Source: Mycolicibacterium gadium
Lineage (GTDB): Bacteria; Actinomycetota; Actinomycetes; Mycobacteriales; Mycobacteriaceae
NCBI RefSeq assembly: GCF_010728925.1
Contig: NZ_AP022608.1
Span: forward strand, 5,828,001 to 5,892,000
DNA length: 64,000 bases
Direction: 5' to 3'
Numbering within the stretch: position 1 is the first letter of the stretch; each line of letters begins with the position of its first letter. Under the pieces are notes generated by a model, which worked only from the letters and a program-made list of their open reading frames with translations, had not been told where the DNA came from and did not search any database. Position numbers and translations under genes: made by a program. Shown here one piece after another: positions 48,713-56,265 of this stretch.

Positions 48713-49981
48713 GTGGTTCAAGAGTTCGAGTGTGAGGCCATGTCAGCCGAAGTCGTCCGTGACGGCTTCGTGCTCGCTCCCGAGGTCGAAGATGCCCGGA
48801 TGCGCTCTGTCGAGCAGCTGCACTTGCTGGGCTCAGAACCCGAAGAGCGATTTTCCCGCATCACCCGGATGGCGCGACAGGTGTTCGGTGTGCCGATGGC
48901 CGCGGTGTCGCTAGTCGATCGCGAGTGCCAGTGGTTCAAACAGAACGACGGTCTTGACCTGGCAGGCACGGTACCCCGGGAGCAGACCATCTGTCGGGCG
49001 ACCATCGCACGCGTGTACATGAACGTCGATGAACCGGCCCTGATCATCGAGGATGCGCGCCAGGAGCCGGATTTCTGCGAGTTGCCCGCGATCAAGGCCG
49101 AAGGCGGTGTCCGGTTCTACGCCGGCTACCCACTGTTCGGCCCCGGCGGTCACCCTGTCGGCACGTTCTGCATCTACGACACCGAACCGCGCTCGCTCGA
49201 CAGCGAGCAGGTGGAGACGTTTCGCGAGTTGGCAGGTTGGGTTCAGCGGGAACTGGAACGGTTCGACGAGATGGATCGTGCAACACAGGTGCAAAGTCAT
49301 CTGCTGCCGCGACCCCTCGGCGATCTGCCGGGCTACACGATGTGCGCCTTGTGTTTACCCGCCTTCGCGGTCGGCGGCGACTTCTACGACCATTACAGCT
49401 CGCAGCGCGGTGTGATCTTCACCGTCGCCGACGTGATGGGCAAGGGACTCGGCGCGGCGATCCTGACCGCCAGCGTGCGGTCAGCCCTTCGCGCGGCGTC
49501 GCGGGCGGTCGACGAATTGGATCACGGTGCCGACCTCGCCGACGCCGTGAACTCCGTTTCGGCGCAACTGTCCGACGATCTCACCAGCACCGAAACCTTC
49601 GTCACGCTGTTTCACGCGCGACTGGATACCGCCACGGGGGCAGTGCGCTACGTCGACGCCGGACATGGTCTCGCCGTAATAGTGCGTAAAACCGGTGTCG
49701 TCGAGCGGTTGTCGAGCGAGGGTCTGCCGCTCGGGGTGCTGGACGACGAGAAGTGGATATCGCACGACGTGATGTTGGAAGACGGAGAAACGCTTGTCAT
49801 CGCGTCCGACGGCGTGCTGGATCTGATCGGTGACGGCGCCGACGTCCGTCCGGCGTTGAAACTCGTCGCCCAATACCCCGATCCCGTCGAACTGTGCTCT
49901 CGAGCCCGTGCGCTCGCCGAGGCGGGCGCCGCACTCGACGACGTCACCCTGGTCGCAATCCAGAAGACGCCCGCCGATTAA
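48713..49981 (+). CDS. GAF-SpoIIE (PP2C-type) serine/threonine phosphatase
   Basis: A 422-residue RsbU-like protein. A GAF domain (about residues 30-190: FSRITRMARQVFGVPMAAVS, GYPLFGPGGHPVGTFCIYD) is followed by a linker helix and a SpoIIE phosphatase domain with the metal-binding motifs FAVGGDFYDHY, VADVMGKGLGAAI, YVDAGHG and LVIASDGVLDLIG. Such proteins dephosphorylate anti-sigma-factor antagonists in response to a signal sensed by GAF. GTG 48713 has GGGGGA ahead; ATG 48740 is the alternative. No partner kinase or antagonist is encoded nearby. Confidence 0.88.
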   Translation: MVQEFECEAMSAEVVRDGFVLAPEVEDARMRSVEQLHLLGSEPEERFSRITRMARQVFGVPMAAVSLVDRECQWFKQNDGLDLAGTVPREQTICRATIARVYMNVDEPALIIEDARQEPDFCELPAIKAEGGVRFYAGYPLFGPGGHPVGTFCIYDTEPRSLDSEQVETFRELAGWVQRELERFDEMDRATQVQSHLLPRPLGDLPGYTMCALCLPAFAVGGDFYDHYSSQRGVIFTVADVMGKGLGAAILTASVRSALRAASRAVDELDHGADLADAVNSVSAQLSDDLTSTETFVTLFHARLDTATGAVRYVDAGHGLAVIVRKTGVVERLSSEGLPLGVLDDEKWISHDVMLEDGETLVIASDGVLDLIGDGADVRPALKLVAQYPDPVELCSRARALAEAGAALDDVTLVAIQKTPAD

Positions 49982-50036
49982 AGGACATGAGCGTCGTCAC
50001 GACGTTTGGTAGCCCCGCTTATCGGAGCCGACCGTC

Positions 50037-50405
50037 CTAGGTGCTGTCTGCTCCCGCAACGTCCTGCCCGATCTGCTCGGCTTCGGCCGCCATCCGTTCC
50101 GCCTCGCTCGCTTGCGGATTGGTGGCCTCCGTATTTCCGCCCGGCGCGTCGCACTCTGCACCGGTGACCCCCGGGGGACACACTCCGGCGCTGGCGCCGG
50201 TAGCGGCCGTTGTGCGGGTATTCGGCGTCATGAACGGAACACACGTCGTGGTAAAAGAATCCGGCTCCTCGCCGCCGTTGCACTGCGCAAGGTAGGCGGG
50301 GAGATCGGTGGCTGAGGCGCCGATGACGCCGATCGGAGCGACGATCGCCAACGCAAAGCCCCCGGCGGTCATCAGTCGGTGAGCAAGTACCCGCAGAGCC
50401 CGCAT
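50037..50405 (-). CDS. Small exported Thr/Ala-rich protein
   Basis: A 122-residue protein from ATG 50405. The signal sequence (MTAGGFALAIVAPIGVIGAS with a basic n-region) precedes a mature domain with four Cys (AQCNGG, TTTCVP, AGVCPPG, AECDAPG) that could make two disulphides. The C-terminal 30 residues are Glu/Ala-rich helix (ERMAAEAEQIGQ). It resembles small secreted mycobacterial proteins but has no named family that I recognise. It is divergent from the repeat-protein operon across a 1.2-kb non-coding stretch. Confidence 0.65.
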   Translation of the reverse strand: MRALRVLAHRLMTAGGFALAIVAPIGVIGASATDLPAYLAQCNGGEEPDSFTTTCVPFMTPNTRTTAATGASAGVCPPGVTGAECDAPGGNTEATNPQASEAERMAAEAEQIGQDVAGADST

Positions 50406-50716
50406 ATTTCGTCACCTTCCCCCGCGCGTCACTGATGAATGACGACTGTAGGCCGCGCGACATGGCCGCCACATGCTTTACCGATTCCACCGTTTGGTTT
50501 GTCGTTTCGGTGCGTTCTGAATCCCGGTCGCGGCAGAAGCCCATGATGCCCGACATGCGCGCACATCCGAGTGACCCGCCGCCCGCCGGGTGCTCGGCCG
50601 CGTTGCCATAGGCGGTGTCGGAGCGCGCGTGGTGCAGCCGATTATCACGGTCAAATTGGGCCAACTCCATAATCGTTGATTTCAACGTCCGTTACACGCG
50701 CGATAAACGTCGAGAA

Positions 50717-50730
50717 ATTATTCGAATAAT
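50717..50730. promoter_or_regulatory. Perfect 14-bp palindrome in the AT-rich island (first)
   Basis: ATTATTCGAATAAT is exactly self-complementary. Such AT-rich palindromes in GC-rich DNA are candidate binding sites for a dimeric regulator or for Lsr2-type silencing. No regulator gene adjoins it. Confidence 0.4.
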
Positions 50731-50797
50731 GGCGATCGACCCATTTCATATCTGTTTCGAATTGTTGCGACAGGAAGGACCTCGCCAACATGTTTTA

Positions 50798-50811
50798 ATT
50801 TACGCGTAAAT
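50798..50811. promoter_or_regulatory. Perfect 14-bp palindrome in the AT-rich island (second)
   Basis: ATTTACGCGTAAAT is exactly self-complementary and lies 67 bases after the first palindrome. The two differ in sequence, so they may bind different proteins. They lie midway between the divergent exported-protein gene and the repeat-protein operon. Confidence 0.4.
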
Positions 50812-51305
50812 AAGTCAGCAAATCGTTTCTTCATTCGCTTGAGGAGGTCAATAGCATTTTTGGCGCTCGTCTGACTGCGATGGCAACCCCGGCGAGGGGG
50901 CGGTCGCGTTCGCTTCCCGGACAGGAGGGGTTGTCAACACCGCCCAAACCTAGGCTTCCAAGCTGCTGAGCAACCATTCTTATTTTGGGATCCTTCGTCA
51001 TCTGGCATTGCTCGGCGGCCGCTGCCGAACACTGCGGATTCGTGCTCGGAAGGCTCCGCAGCCGACGAGCGCTCGGCCATTATTCGGATTCTGCGACTTC
51101 GCGCCACTCGACTGAGGGCGGTGGTCATGAGAGCACGGATGAACAGGCAATCCCTCCCGTCGCAGCCCACACCAGCAAGCCGGCGTCAGCAGTCCAACAC
51201 TGGACTATGTGACAACGAGATCCGTCGCCCGACCGGCGGTGGCAGCCCGATCACCGCGTCGGACAGGTGACCTTCAGGTTCGCTCAGAATTCCGGTCTGT
51301 GATGC

Positions 51306-51335
51306 TTGACACACCCTCCAGCAAAGGAATATGTT
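51306..51335 (+). promoter_or_regulatory. SigA-type promoter of the repeat-protein operon
   Basis: TTGACA at 51306-51311 is a perfect -35; TATGTT at 51330-51335 is a fair -10 after an 18-base spacer. Transcription would begin near 51342, leaving about 230 bases of untranslated leader before ATG 51575. Confidence 0.6.
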
Positions 51336-51340
51336 CTCCC

Positions 51341-51439
51341 CAGTTCTCCGAACTGAGTGGGGTCGGTGGGGAAAGGGGGAGTGGCTTAGGACAGGACCAA
51401 ACGCGTGCGGTTCGGTAGGCGCCCGGTTAGGCGCCTTTC
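51341..51439 (+). promoter_or_regulatory. Structured leader with two hairpins
   Basis: CAGTTC-TCC-GAACTG (51341-51355) sits at the predicted transcript start, flanked by CCC and GGGG that extend the stem. AGGCGCC-CGGTTA-GGCGCCT (51417-51436) is a perfect 7-bp stem followed by TT. A transcript leader this long and folded suggests control of RNA stability, translation or early termination. Confidence 0.4.
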
Positions 51440-51574
51440 GAGATACAACCGGATGCTGCGGTGAAAACACCGGAATCACCCTGTTGTGCGCCATTCATTC
51501 ATAGCTGCCGTTCGGCGGAATTTCTCCGTGGACGGCTAGTTTCAATCTGCTCAAAAACAGCAAAGGAGCGCAAT

Positions 51575-52084
51575 ATGAGCAAGCACAGGACGCCAAGTCG
51601 GAGGTCTCCGCTGACTCGCACATTCGGTGCGGGAATCGTGACAAGCGGCCTCGCCTTAGGGGCGATCGGCCTTCTCGCTCCGGCCACGGCAAGTGCCGAT
51701 GTTTCGGTCGGCGGGCAGAGCGACAGCCCGGGTGCTGCCGGTGGCACCATGGGCGGATCAACCGCGTCGAACAACACGTTCACCAGCGGTGTCGGAAGCA
51801 TCACTACCGTCAACCAGACGAACGGCAACTACACCGGCGGCGACGGAAACACCTCCGTCCACATCCCGGTCACGGTCGGCGGCCCCAACATCCCGAGCTT
51901 CCGGTGGGGCGGCCAACGCAACAGCCCGGGTGCGGCGGGCGGCACCATGGGCGGGTCCTCAGGGTCCGGCAACACGGTCAACTTCCGAGGGTCCTTCACG
52001 CAAGTCATTCAAAGCAATCGCAACTTCCAGGGTGGCACCGGCAACACGTCGGTCCACATTCCGATCAAACTCGGCCTTCCGTGA
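51575..52084 (+). CDS. Exported repeat protein A (two Gly/Asn-rich modules)
   Basis: A 169-residue protein; AAAGGAG precedes ATG 51575. The 41-residue signal peptide (TRTFGAGIVTSGLALGAIGL, cleaved after ASA) is homologous to that of the seven-module protein at 52659. The whole mature protein is two modules, residues 43-108 and 109-169. Each begins x-x-x-GGQ-x-x-SPGAAGG and ends GG-x-GNTSVHIP. The first module has TTVNQTNGNYTGG between, the second FTQVIQSNRNFQGG. No enzyme motif is present. The Asn/Gln/Thr spacing suggests stacked beta strands, so a surface fibre, adhesin or wall protein is inferred. Confidence 0.82.
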   Translation: MSKHRTPSRRSPLTRTFGAGIVTSGLALGAIGLLAPATASADVSVGGQSDSPGAAGGTMGGSTASNNTFTSGVGSITTVNQTNGNYTGGDGNTSVHIPVTVGGPNIPSFRWGGQRNSPGAAGGTMGGSSGSGNTVNFRGSFTQVIQSNRNFQGGTGNTSVHIPIKLGLP

Positions 52085-52122
52085 TCGAGGGTTGAGGCCG
52101 AGATCGCTCGGGCTCAACCAAC

Positions 52123-52169
52123 AGGACACGCTGAACCGTCGTTTCACGACGGCGGTTCAGCGTTGTCCT
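52123..52169 (+). terminator. Long hairpin between repeat-protein genes A and B
   Basis: AGGACA-CGCTGAACCG-TCGT pairs with the later copy across a TTC loop, giving a stem of about 20 bp with a few bulged bases. There is no T-tract. It may act as a partial terminator or an RNA-processing barrier, letting gene A be expressed more than genes B and C, or it may protect the upstream mRNA. Confidence 0.5.
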
Positions 52170-52194
52170 CGCTCGGAGTGAAAGGAAAACAACC

Positions 52195-52575
52195 ATGAGC
52201 AAGCCGGAGAAAGCGCGCATGCGAACGACGCTCGGTTGGTCGGCGTGCTTCGGCTTCGCCGTATTGGGGGGCGCTGCCGCCTGGGCCGGGTTCGCCGACG
52301 GGCAGCAGGATTGGCAGCCGACCGATCTTCGTGCCGACGGGGTGCAGATCGGCGGCCAGAACAACAGCCCGGGTGCCGCCGGGGGCAACATCGGTACTCC
52401 GACCAATGACGGCAACTACCGCGGAGGCGACAACAACACCGTCGTGACCGTGGGCGAAGAGCTACCAATCTGGTTGTCGCCGCTCTTCGATACACAGCGA
52501 AACAGCCCGGGGGCCGCCACTGGCGAGAACACCCAAGGCGGAAGCGGCAACGTCGTCATCAACCTCGGCGGCTAG
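52195..52575 (+). CDS. Exported repeat protein B (degenerate modules)
   Basis: A 126-residue protein from ATG 52195, with AAAGGAAAAC ahead. The N terminus has a basic region and a hydrophobic stretch (GWSACFGFAVLGGAAAWAGF) that is a signal peptide or anchor. The mature part has one recognisable module start, VQIGGQNNSPGAAGGNIG (from residue 50), a shortened YRGGDNNTVVTVG segment, then a second partial copy TQRNSPGAATGENTQGGSGN. The signal sequence differs from those of proteins A and C. It is probably part of the same assembly, perhaps a cap or anchor. Function unknown. Confidence 0.75.
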   Translation: MSKPEKARMRTTLGWSACFGFAVLGGAAAWAGFADGQQDWQPTDLRADGVQIGGQNNSPGAAGGNIGTPTNDGNYRGGDNNTVVTVGEELPIWLSPLFDTQRNSPGAATGENTQGGSGNVVINLGG

Positions 52576-52658
52576 CTACCGCCGCGCCACAAACCCAACA
52601 CTCGTCGACCCGCTTCAGCGACCCGCTTTAGTGGCTATCTCGTCAGGAGAACATCAGA

Positions 52659-54107
52659 ATGGCCGATCACCGGATGCCGTGCCACCGGAAGCCGCTGAAT
52701 CACACCTTCGGCGTCGGTATCATCGCCGGCAGCCTAACGCTAAGCGGCGCAGGCCTTTTGCTCCCGGCAACCGCGAACGCCGATGTTCAGGTAGGTGGCG
52801 AGGCCGACAGTCCCGGCGCCGCAGGCGGCAATCACACCGCGGTCAACATCTCGAACAACACCTACGTCATCGGCCGCAGCAACACCACGAATGTCAATCA
52901 GACCAACCAGAATTCGGTGGGCGGCAACGGAAACACCGCCAGCGGGCGGGTGATCCGCATACCGGACGTCCAGGTCGGCGGGCAGAAGGACAGCCCAGGC
53001 GCCTCAGGCGGCAGAAAGACGATGCTCCGGGTGTCGAACAACACGATCGTCGTGGCCCGCAACAACAACACGACGGTCAATCAAGCCAACGAGAACGACA
53101 CGGGCGGCAGCGGTAACAGCTCGACCAGTGGAGGCAGCAGCAGCGGCGGAGCGATGCAGGTCGGTGGGCAGAGCACCAGCCCCGGTGCCGCGGGCGGCAA
53201 CACCACCGGACTCGACATTTCCAACAACACATACGTGGTTGGGCGGGACAACACGACCAATGTCAATCAGTTCAACCAGAACTCGATCGGCGGAAGCGGC
53301 AACACCGTCAACCCGGGCGGGGGCGGCGGCGGCGACTCTGCTCAGTTGGGCGGCCAGAGCAACAGCCCGGGGGCCGCAGGTGGCAACAAGACCGGACTCA
53401 GCTTCTCCAACAACACGTTCGTCGCCGGCCGCGGAAACACCACGACGGTCAATCAGTTCAACCAGAACTCCGTCGGCGGCAGCGGCAACACCGTCGCGCC
53501 GGGCGGAGACTCCGGCAGCACGGCGCAGTGGGGCGGGCAGAACAACAGCCCAGGCGCCGCGGGCGGCAACAGGATCGGCGCCAATCTCTCCAACAACACC
53601 TTCGTCGTCGGCAGTGGCAACGCCACCCAGGTCACCCAGGTCAACCAGAACTCCATTGCCGGCAGCGGCAACACTGTCGGTCCTGCAGGCGCCCCGAACA
53701 ACCCACTGTTGGCGCCCATCCAGATCGCGGGTCAGAACAACAGCCCCGGTGCCGCAGGCGGCGACAAAATCGGCCTGAATTTCGCCAACAACACCTACGT
53801 CGTCGGCCAGAACAACGCGACCCAGGTCACGCAGACCAACCAGAACTACATCGGTGGCGACACCAACGCCGTGAACATTCTGCCCGGCGTCGTCACCGGC
53901 AACGCTCCATGGATGATCCCAGTTCGCTGGGGCGGACAGCAGAACAGCCCCGGCGCGGCAGGCGGAAACATCGGCGGGGGCATCGCCAACAACACGTTCG
54001 AGTTCGGCCGCGGGAACATCACCCAGGTCACCCAGAACAACCAGAACATCGAGGGCGGCAGCAACAACTACGCCGGACCGCCGATACCAATTCCTCTGCA
54101 GCCGTAG
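52659..54107 (+). CDS. Exported repeat protein C (seven tandem modules)
   Basis: A 482-residue protein; CAGGAGAACATCAG leads to ATG 52659. Signal peptide residues 1-41 end at ANA. Residues 43-482 are seven tandem modules of 61-68 residues, with almost nothing else. Each module reads roughly: three residues, GGQ-x-x-SPGAAGGN, about five residues, SNNT-F/Y-VVGR, NTT, VNQ-x-NQNS-x-GGSGNT, then a variable linker. The regular Asn and Gln ladders recall curlin and other amyloid or beta-solenoid repeats, though the sequence is not a curlin repeat. Surface fibre or adhesin is an inference; PE_PGRS was excluded because no PE domain is present. Confidence 0.82.
   Translation: MADHRMPCHRKPLNHTFGVGIIAGSLTLSGAGLLLPATANADVQVGGEADSPGAAGGNHTAVNISNNTYVIGRSNTTNVNQTNQNSVGGNGNTASGRVIRIPDVQVGGQKDSPGASGGRKTMLRVSNNTIVVARNNNTTVNQANENDTGGSGNSSTSGGSSSGGAMQVGGQSTSPGAAGGNTTGLDISNNTYVVGRDNTTNVNQFNQNSIGGSGNTVNPGGGGGGDSAQLGGQSNSPGAAGGNKTGLSFSNNTFVAGRGNTTTVNQFNQNSVGGSGNTVAPGGDSGSTAQWGGQNNSPGAAGGNRIGANLSNNTFVVGSGNATQVTQVNQNSIAGSGNTVGPAGAPNNPLLAPIQIAGQNNSPGAAGGDKIGLNFANNTYVVGQNNATQVTQTNQNYIGGDTNAVNILPGVVTGNAPWMIPVRWGGQQNSPGAAGGNIGGGIANNTFEFGRGNITQVTQNNQNIEGGSNNYAGPPIPIPLQP
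52785..54104 (+). repeat. Seven tandem coding modules in repeat protein C
   Basis: Module boundaries by nucleotide: 52785-52967, 52968-53153, 53154-53339, 53340-53522, 53523-53717, 53718-53921 and 53922-54104. They were set at the residue three before GGQ/AGQ/GGE. Modules 3 and 4 are closest to each other; module 2 is the most diverged (VARNNNTTVNQANENDTGG). The linkers between modules differ, being Gly-rich after modules 3 and 4 and Pro-rich after 5 and 6. Confidence 0.85.
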
Positions 54108-54450
54108 GGAGTTGGCGCGTCGCTAGGCGTCTGGCCAGTTCGAACTCCACCGGTAGACCGTCGCTCCGTCGGGCAAATAGAGATCCGGCGGATTTCAACG
54201 GCGGAGCAAGGGTCGACCATGGCGCTTGACCGTGATCCGCCACCGAGCATGATCGAGCGGCGGCTGGGCTAAAACGAGCAGTACTTGGTGGTGGGACTCA
54301 TCGTGGCGTCAGGAGGCGCGATCGGCGCCCAGTTCGCTTCTGCCGTCGTGTTCGTGGTCGGAACCATGGGATTCATCGAGATAGCGGCGCAGCGGCCAGG
54401 GCGCGAAAAGCGCGCGCGACCAGCGGCAACGCCACTACCACCAGTTTTGT
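54108..54450. other. Intergenic region between repeat protein C and tRNA-Gly
   Basis: A 343-base stretch. On the minus strand a 23-codon open stretch (54126-54194) ending at TAG 54123-54125 reads like a protein C terminus (LYLPDGATVYRW, then SSNWPDA) but has no start and a stop just upstream, so it may be a gene remnant. On the plus strand a membrane-like frame from 54285 runs into the antisense tRNA and is not supported. Confidence 0.5.
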
Positions 54451-54524
54451 TGGAGCGGGCGACGGGAATCGAACCCGCGTAGCTAGTTTGGAAGACTAGG
54501 GCTCTACCATTGAGCTACGCCCGC
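54451..54524 (-). tRNA. tRNA-Gly (anticodon TCC)
   Basis: Minus-strand cloverleaf: acceptor GCGGGCG pairs with CGCCCGC, the anticodon loop is CTTCCAA with anticodon TCC, and the T arm has GGTTCGATTCC. The body is 54454-54524 (71 bases) and the CCA end is encoded at 54451-54453. Confidence 0.95.
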
Positions 54525-54643
54525 GTGTGTTGCACCAGGAGACTGTACCGGCGCCCGCGGAATCATCCAATTAAAGGCAGGGCGCGTCCAGGCCGTAGTA
54601 TCTCGCGTGGTCGTTCTGTGTTTCGAGGGCGACTGCATCGGCG

Positions 54644-54717
54644 CGGGGTGTAGCGCAGCTTGGTAGCGCATCCGCTTTGGGAGCGGAAGGCCGCAGGTTC
54701 AAATCCTGTCACCCCGA
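54644..54717 (+). tRNA. tRNA-Pro (anticodon TGG)
   Basis: Plus-strand cloverleaf of 74 bases: acceptor CGGGGTG pairs with CACCCCG, D arm GCGCAGCTTGGTAGCGC, anticodon loop TTTGGGA with anticodon TGG, T arm GGTTCAAATCC. CCA is not encoded. It ends 49 bases before tig and may share its upstream region. Confidence 0.95.
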
Positions 54718-54766
54718 CTGCACCCTAGATAGACAAGACCACCCAGGACCAATGAGGAGCATGAGC

Positions 54767-56167
54767 GTGAAGAGCACCGTCGAGAAGTTGAGCCCGACCA
54801 GGGTTCGCATCAACGTGGAGGTGCCCTTCACCGAGCTCGAACCCGAGTTCGATCGCGCCTTCAAGCAGCTGGCCAGCCAGGTTCGGCTGCCCGGCTTCCG
54901 GCCCGGCAAGGCGCCGCGCAAGCTGCTCGAGGCCCGTTTCGGCCGCGAGGCCATGCTGGATCAGGTCGTCAACGATGCACTTCCCGGCCGCTACAGCGAG
55001 GCGGTGACGTCTTCGGATCTGCGCCCGATCGGCCAGCCGGACATCGAGGTCACCAAGAAGGAGTACGGCGAGGACCTCGAGTTCACCGCCGAGGTCGACG
55101 TCCGCCCCGAGATCGACCTCCCGGACCTTGACGCGCTGGAGCTCACGGTCGACGCCATCGAGATCAGCGACGACGAGGTGGACGCCGAGCTGCAAAACCT
55201 CCGTGCCCGCTTCGGCACGCTGACCGGTGTCGACCGTGCCGCCGAGGACGGCGACTTCGTCTCCATCGACCTGTCCGCGACCGTCGACGGCGAGGACCTG
55301 CCCGAGGCCAAGACCGAGGGACTCTCACACGAGATCGGTTCCGGCCAGCTGATCGAGGGCCTCGACGAAGCCATCATCGGCCTCAAGGAGGGGGAGACCC
55401 GCGTCTTCACCACCAAGCTGGCCGCCGGCGCGCACGCCGACGAGGACGCTCAGGTCACCGTCACCGTGAAGTCGGTCAAAGAGCGCGAGCTGCCCGAGCC
55501 CGATGACGAATTCGCCCAGCTGGCAAGCGAATTCGACACCATCGACGAGCTCAAGAACAGCCTCACCGAGCAGCTGCGCACCCGCAAGCGCGTCCAGCAG
55601 GCCGAACTGATCCGGGACAAGGTGCTCGAGGCTCTGCTTGACCAGGTCGAGGTACCGCTGCCTGAGAACGTCGTGCAGGCGCAGGTGGACGAAGCCCTGC
55701 ACAACGCCATCCACGGGCTGGACCATGACGAGGCGCGGTTCGCGGAGGCACTCGAAGCTCAGGGCGGCAGCCGGGAGAAGTTCGACGAGGAGAACCGCAC
55801 CAACGCGGAGAAGGCCGTCAGCACCCAGCTGCTGGTGGACGCGATCGCCGACAAGCTCGACATCCAGGTCGGTCAGGACGACATCACCCAGCGTCTGATG
55901 CTGATGTCGCAGCAGTACGGCATGGAGCCGCAGCAGCTGCTGGCCGCCCTGCAGGAGAACAACCAGTTGGCGGCGCTGTTCGCCGACGTCCGTCGCGGTC
56001 TGGCCGTGGCGCAGGTCGTCGAGGGCGCCACGATCACCGATTCGAACGGTGAGGTCGTGGACACCTCGGAGTTCTTCTCCCGTGGCGGCGATTCGGAGGC
56101 GCTTGAAGCCCCCGAGACCTCGGCCGAAACGGCGGAGGCCGACGAGGAAACCGCCGACGCCAAGTGA
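54767..56167 (+). CDS. tig: Trigger factor, ribosome-associated chaperone and prolyl isomerase
   Basis: A 466-residue protein, the same length as M. tuberculosis Tig when started at GTG 54767, with GAGGAG ahead (ATG 54761 is possible). The N-terminal ribosome-binding domain includes the signature [20 protein letters not shown]. The central FKBP-type isomerase domain begins around residue 160 ([15 protein letters not shown]), and the C-terminal helical chaperone arms follow. The acidic tail (about 20 Glu/Ala residues) is typical of actinobacterial versions. It lies directly upstream of clpP1P2, linking folding and proteolysis. Confidence 0.96.
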   Translation: MKSTVEKLSPTRVRINVEVPFTELEPEFDRAFKQLASQVRLPGFRPGKAPRKLLEARFGREAMLDQVVNDALPGRYSEAVTSSDLRPIGQPDIEVTKKEYGEDLEFTAEVDVRPEIDLPDLDALELTVDAIEISDDEVDAELQNLRARFGTLTGVDRAAEDGDFVSIDLSATVDGEDLPEAKTEGLSHEIGSGQLIEGLDEAIIGLKEGETRVFTTKLAAGAHADEDAQVTVTVKSVKERELPEPDDEFAQLASEFDTIDELKNSLTEQLRTRKRVQQAELIRDKVLEALLDQVEVPLPENVVQAQVDEALHNAIHGLDHDEARFAEALEAQGGSREKFDEENRTNAEKAVSTQLLVDAIADKLDIQVGQDDITQRLMLMSQQYGMEPQQLLAALQENNQLAALFADVRRGLAVAQVVEGATITDSNGEVVDTSEFFSRGGDSEALEAPETSAETAEADEETADAK

Positions 56168-56197
56168 CGCTGTGAGCGAAAGCGGCCTGTCTGGGGA

Positions 56198-56211
56198 GTG
56201 CGCGCTCGCAC
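56198..56211. promoter_or_regulatory. Inverted repeat upstream of clpP1, possible ClgR site
   Basis: GTGCG-CGCT-CGCAC is a 5-bp inverted repeat 54 bases before the clpP1 start. ClgR activates clpP1P2 in actinobacteria and binds CGC/GCG-type dyads. The match is partial, so the assignment is tentative. Confidence 0.3.
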
Positions 56212-56265
56212 AGGTTGGTTAGTGTCGGTGAGTGTTAGGACTTGAAAGAAAGCAGGTATCCAGTC

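Larger units (their letters stand above)
50406..51574. other. 1.2-kb non-coding region with AT-rich island upstream of the repeat-protein operon
   Basis: No convincing gene is visible. Bases about 50650-50860 are far richer in A and T than the rest of the window and hold two perfect palindromes. The central part (50860-51290) has normal composition and only short, unsupported open frames, including a 47-codon one at 51127. From 51306 to 51574 lies the promoter and long leader of the operon. Confidence 0.6.

Noticed and set aside
50615-50809. 64-codon frame in the AT-rich island
   Set aside because: No start signal and no resemblance; it overlaps the palindromes and is more likely regulatory DNA.
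51338-51574. Cyclic-di-AMP or other known riboswitch in the operon leader
   Set aside because: The G-rich stretch looked suggestive, but the conserved core sequences of that riboswitch class are not present.
52785-54104. CRISPR array or PE_PGRS gene in the repeat region
   Set aside because: The repeats are in-frame protein modules of about 185-200 bases with diverged DNA and no spacers; no PE domain precedes them.
54285-54482. Open frame with a membrane-like start ending ERATGIEPA
   Set aside because: It runs through the antisense of tRNA-Gly; that ending is the usual artefact of frames crossing a tRNA gene.
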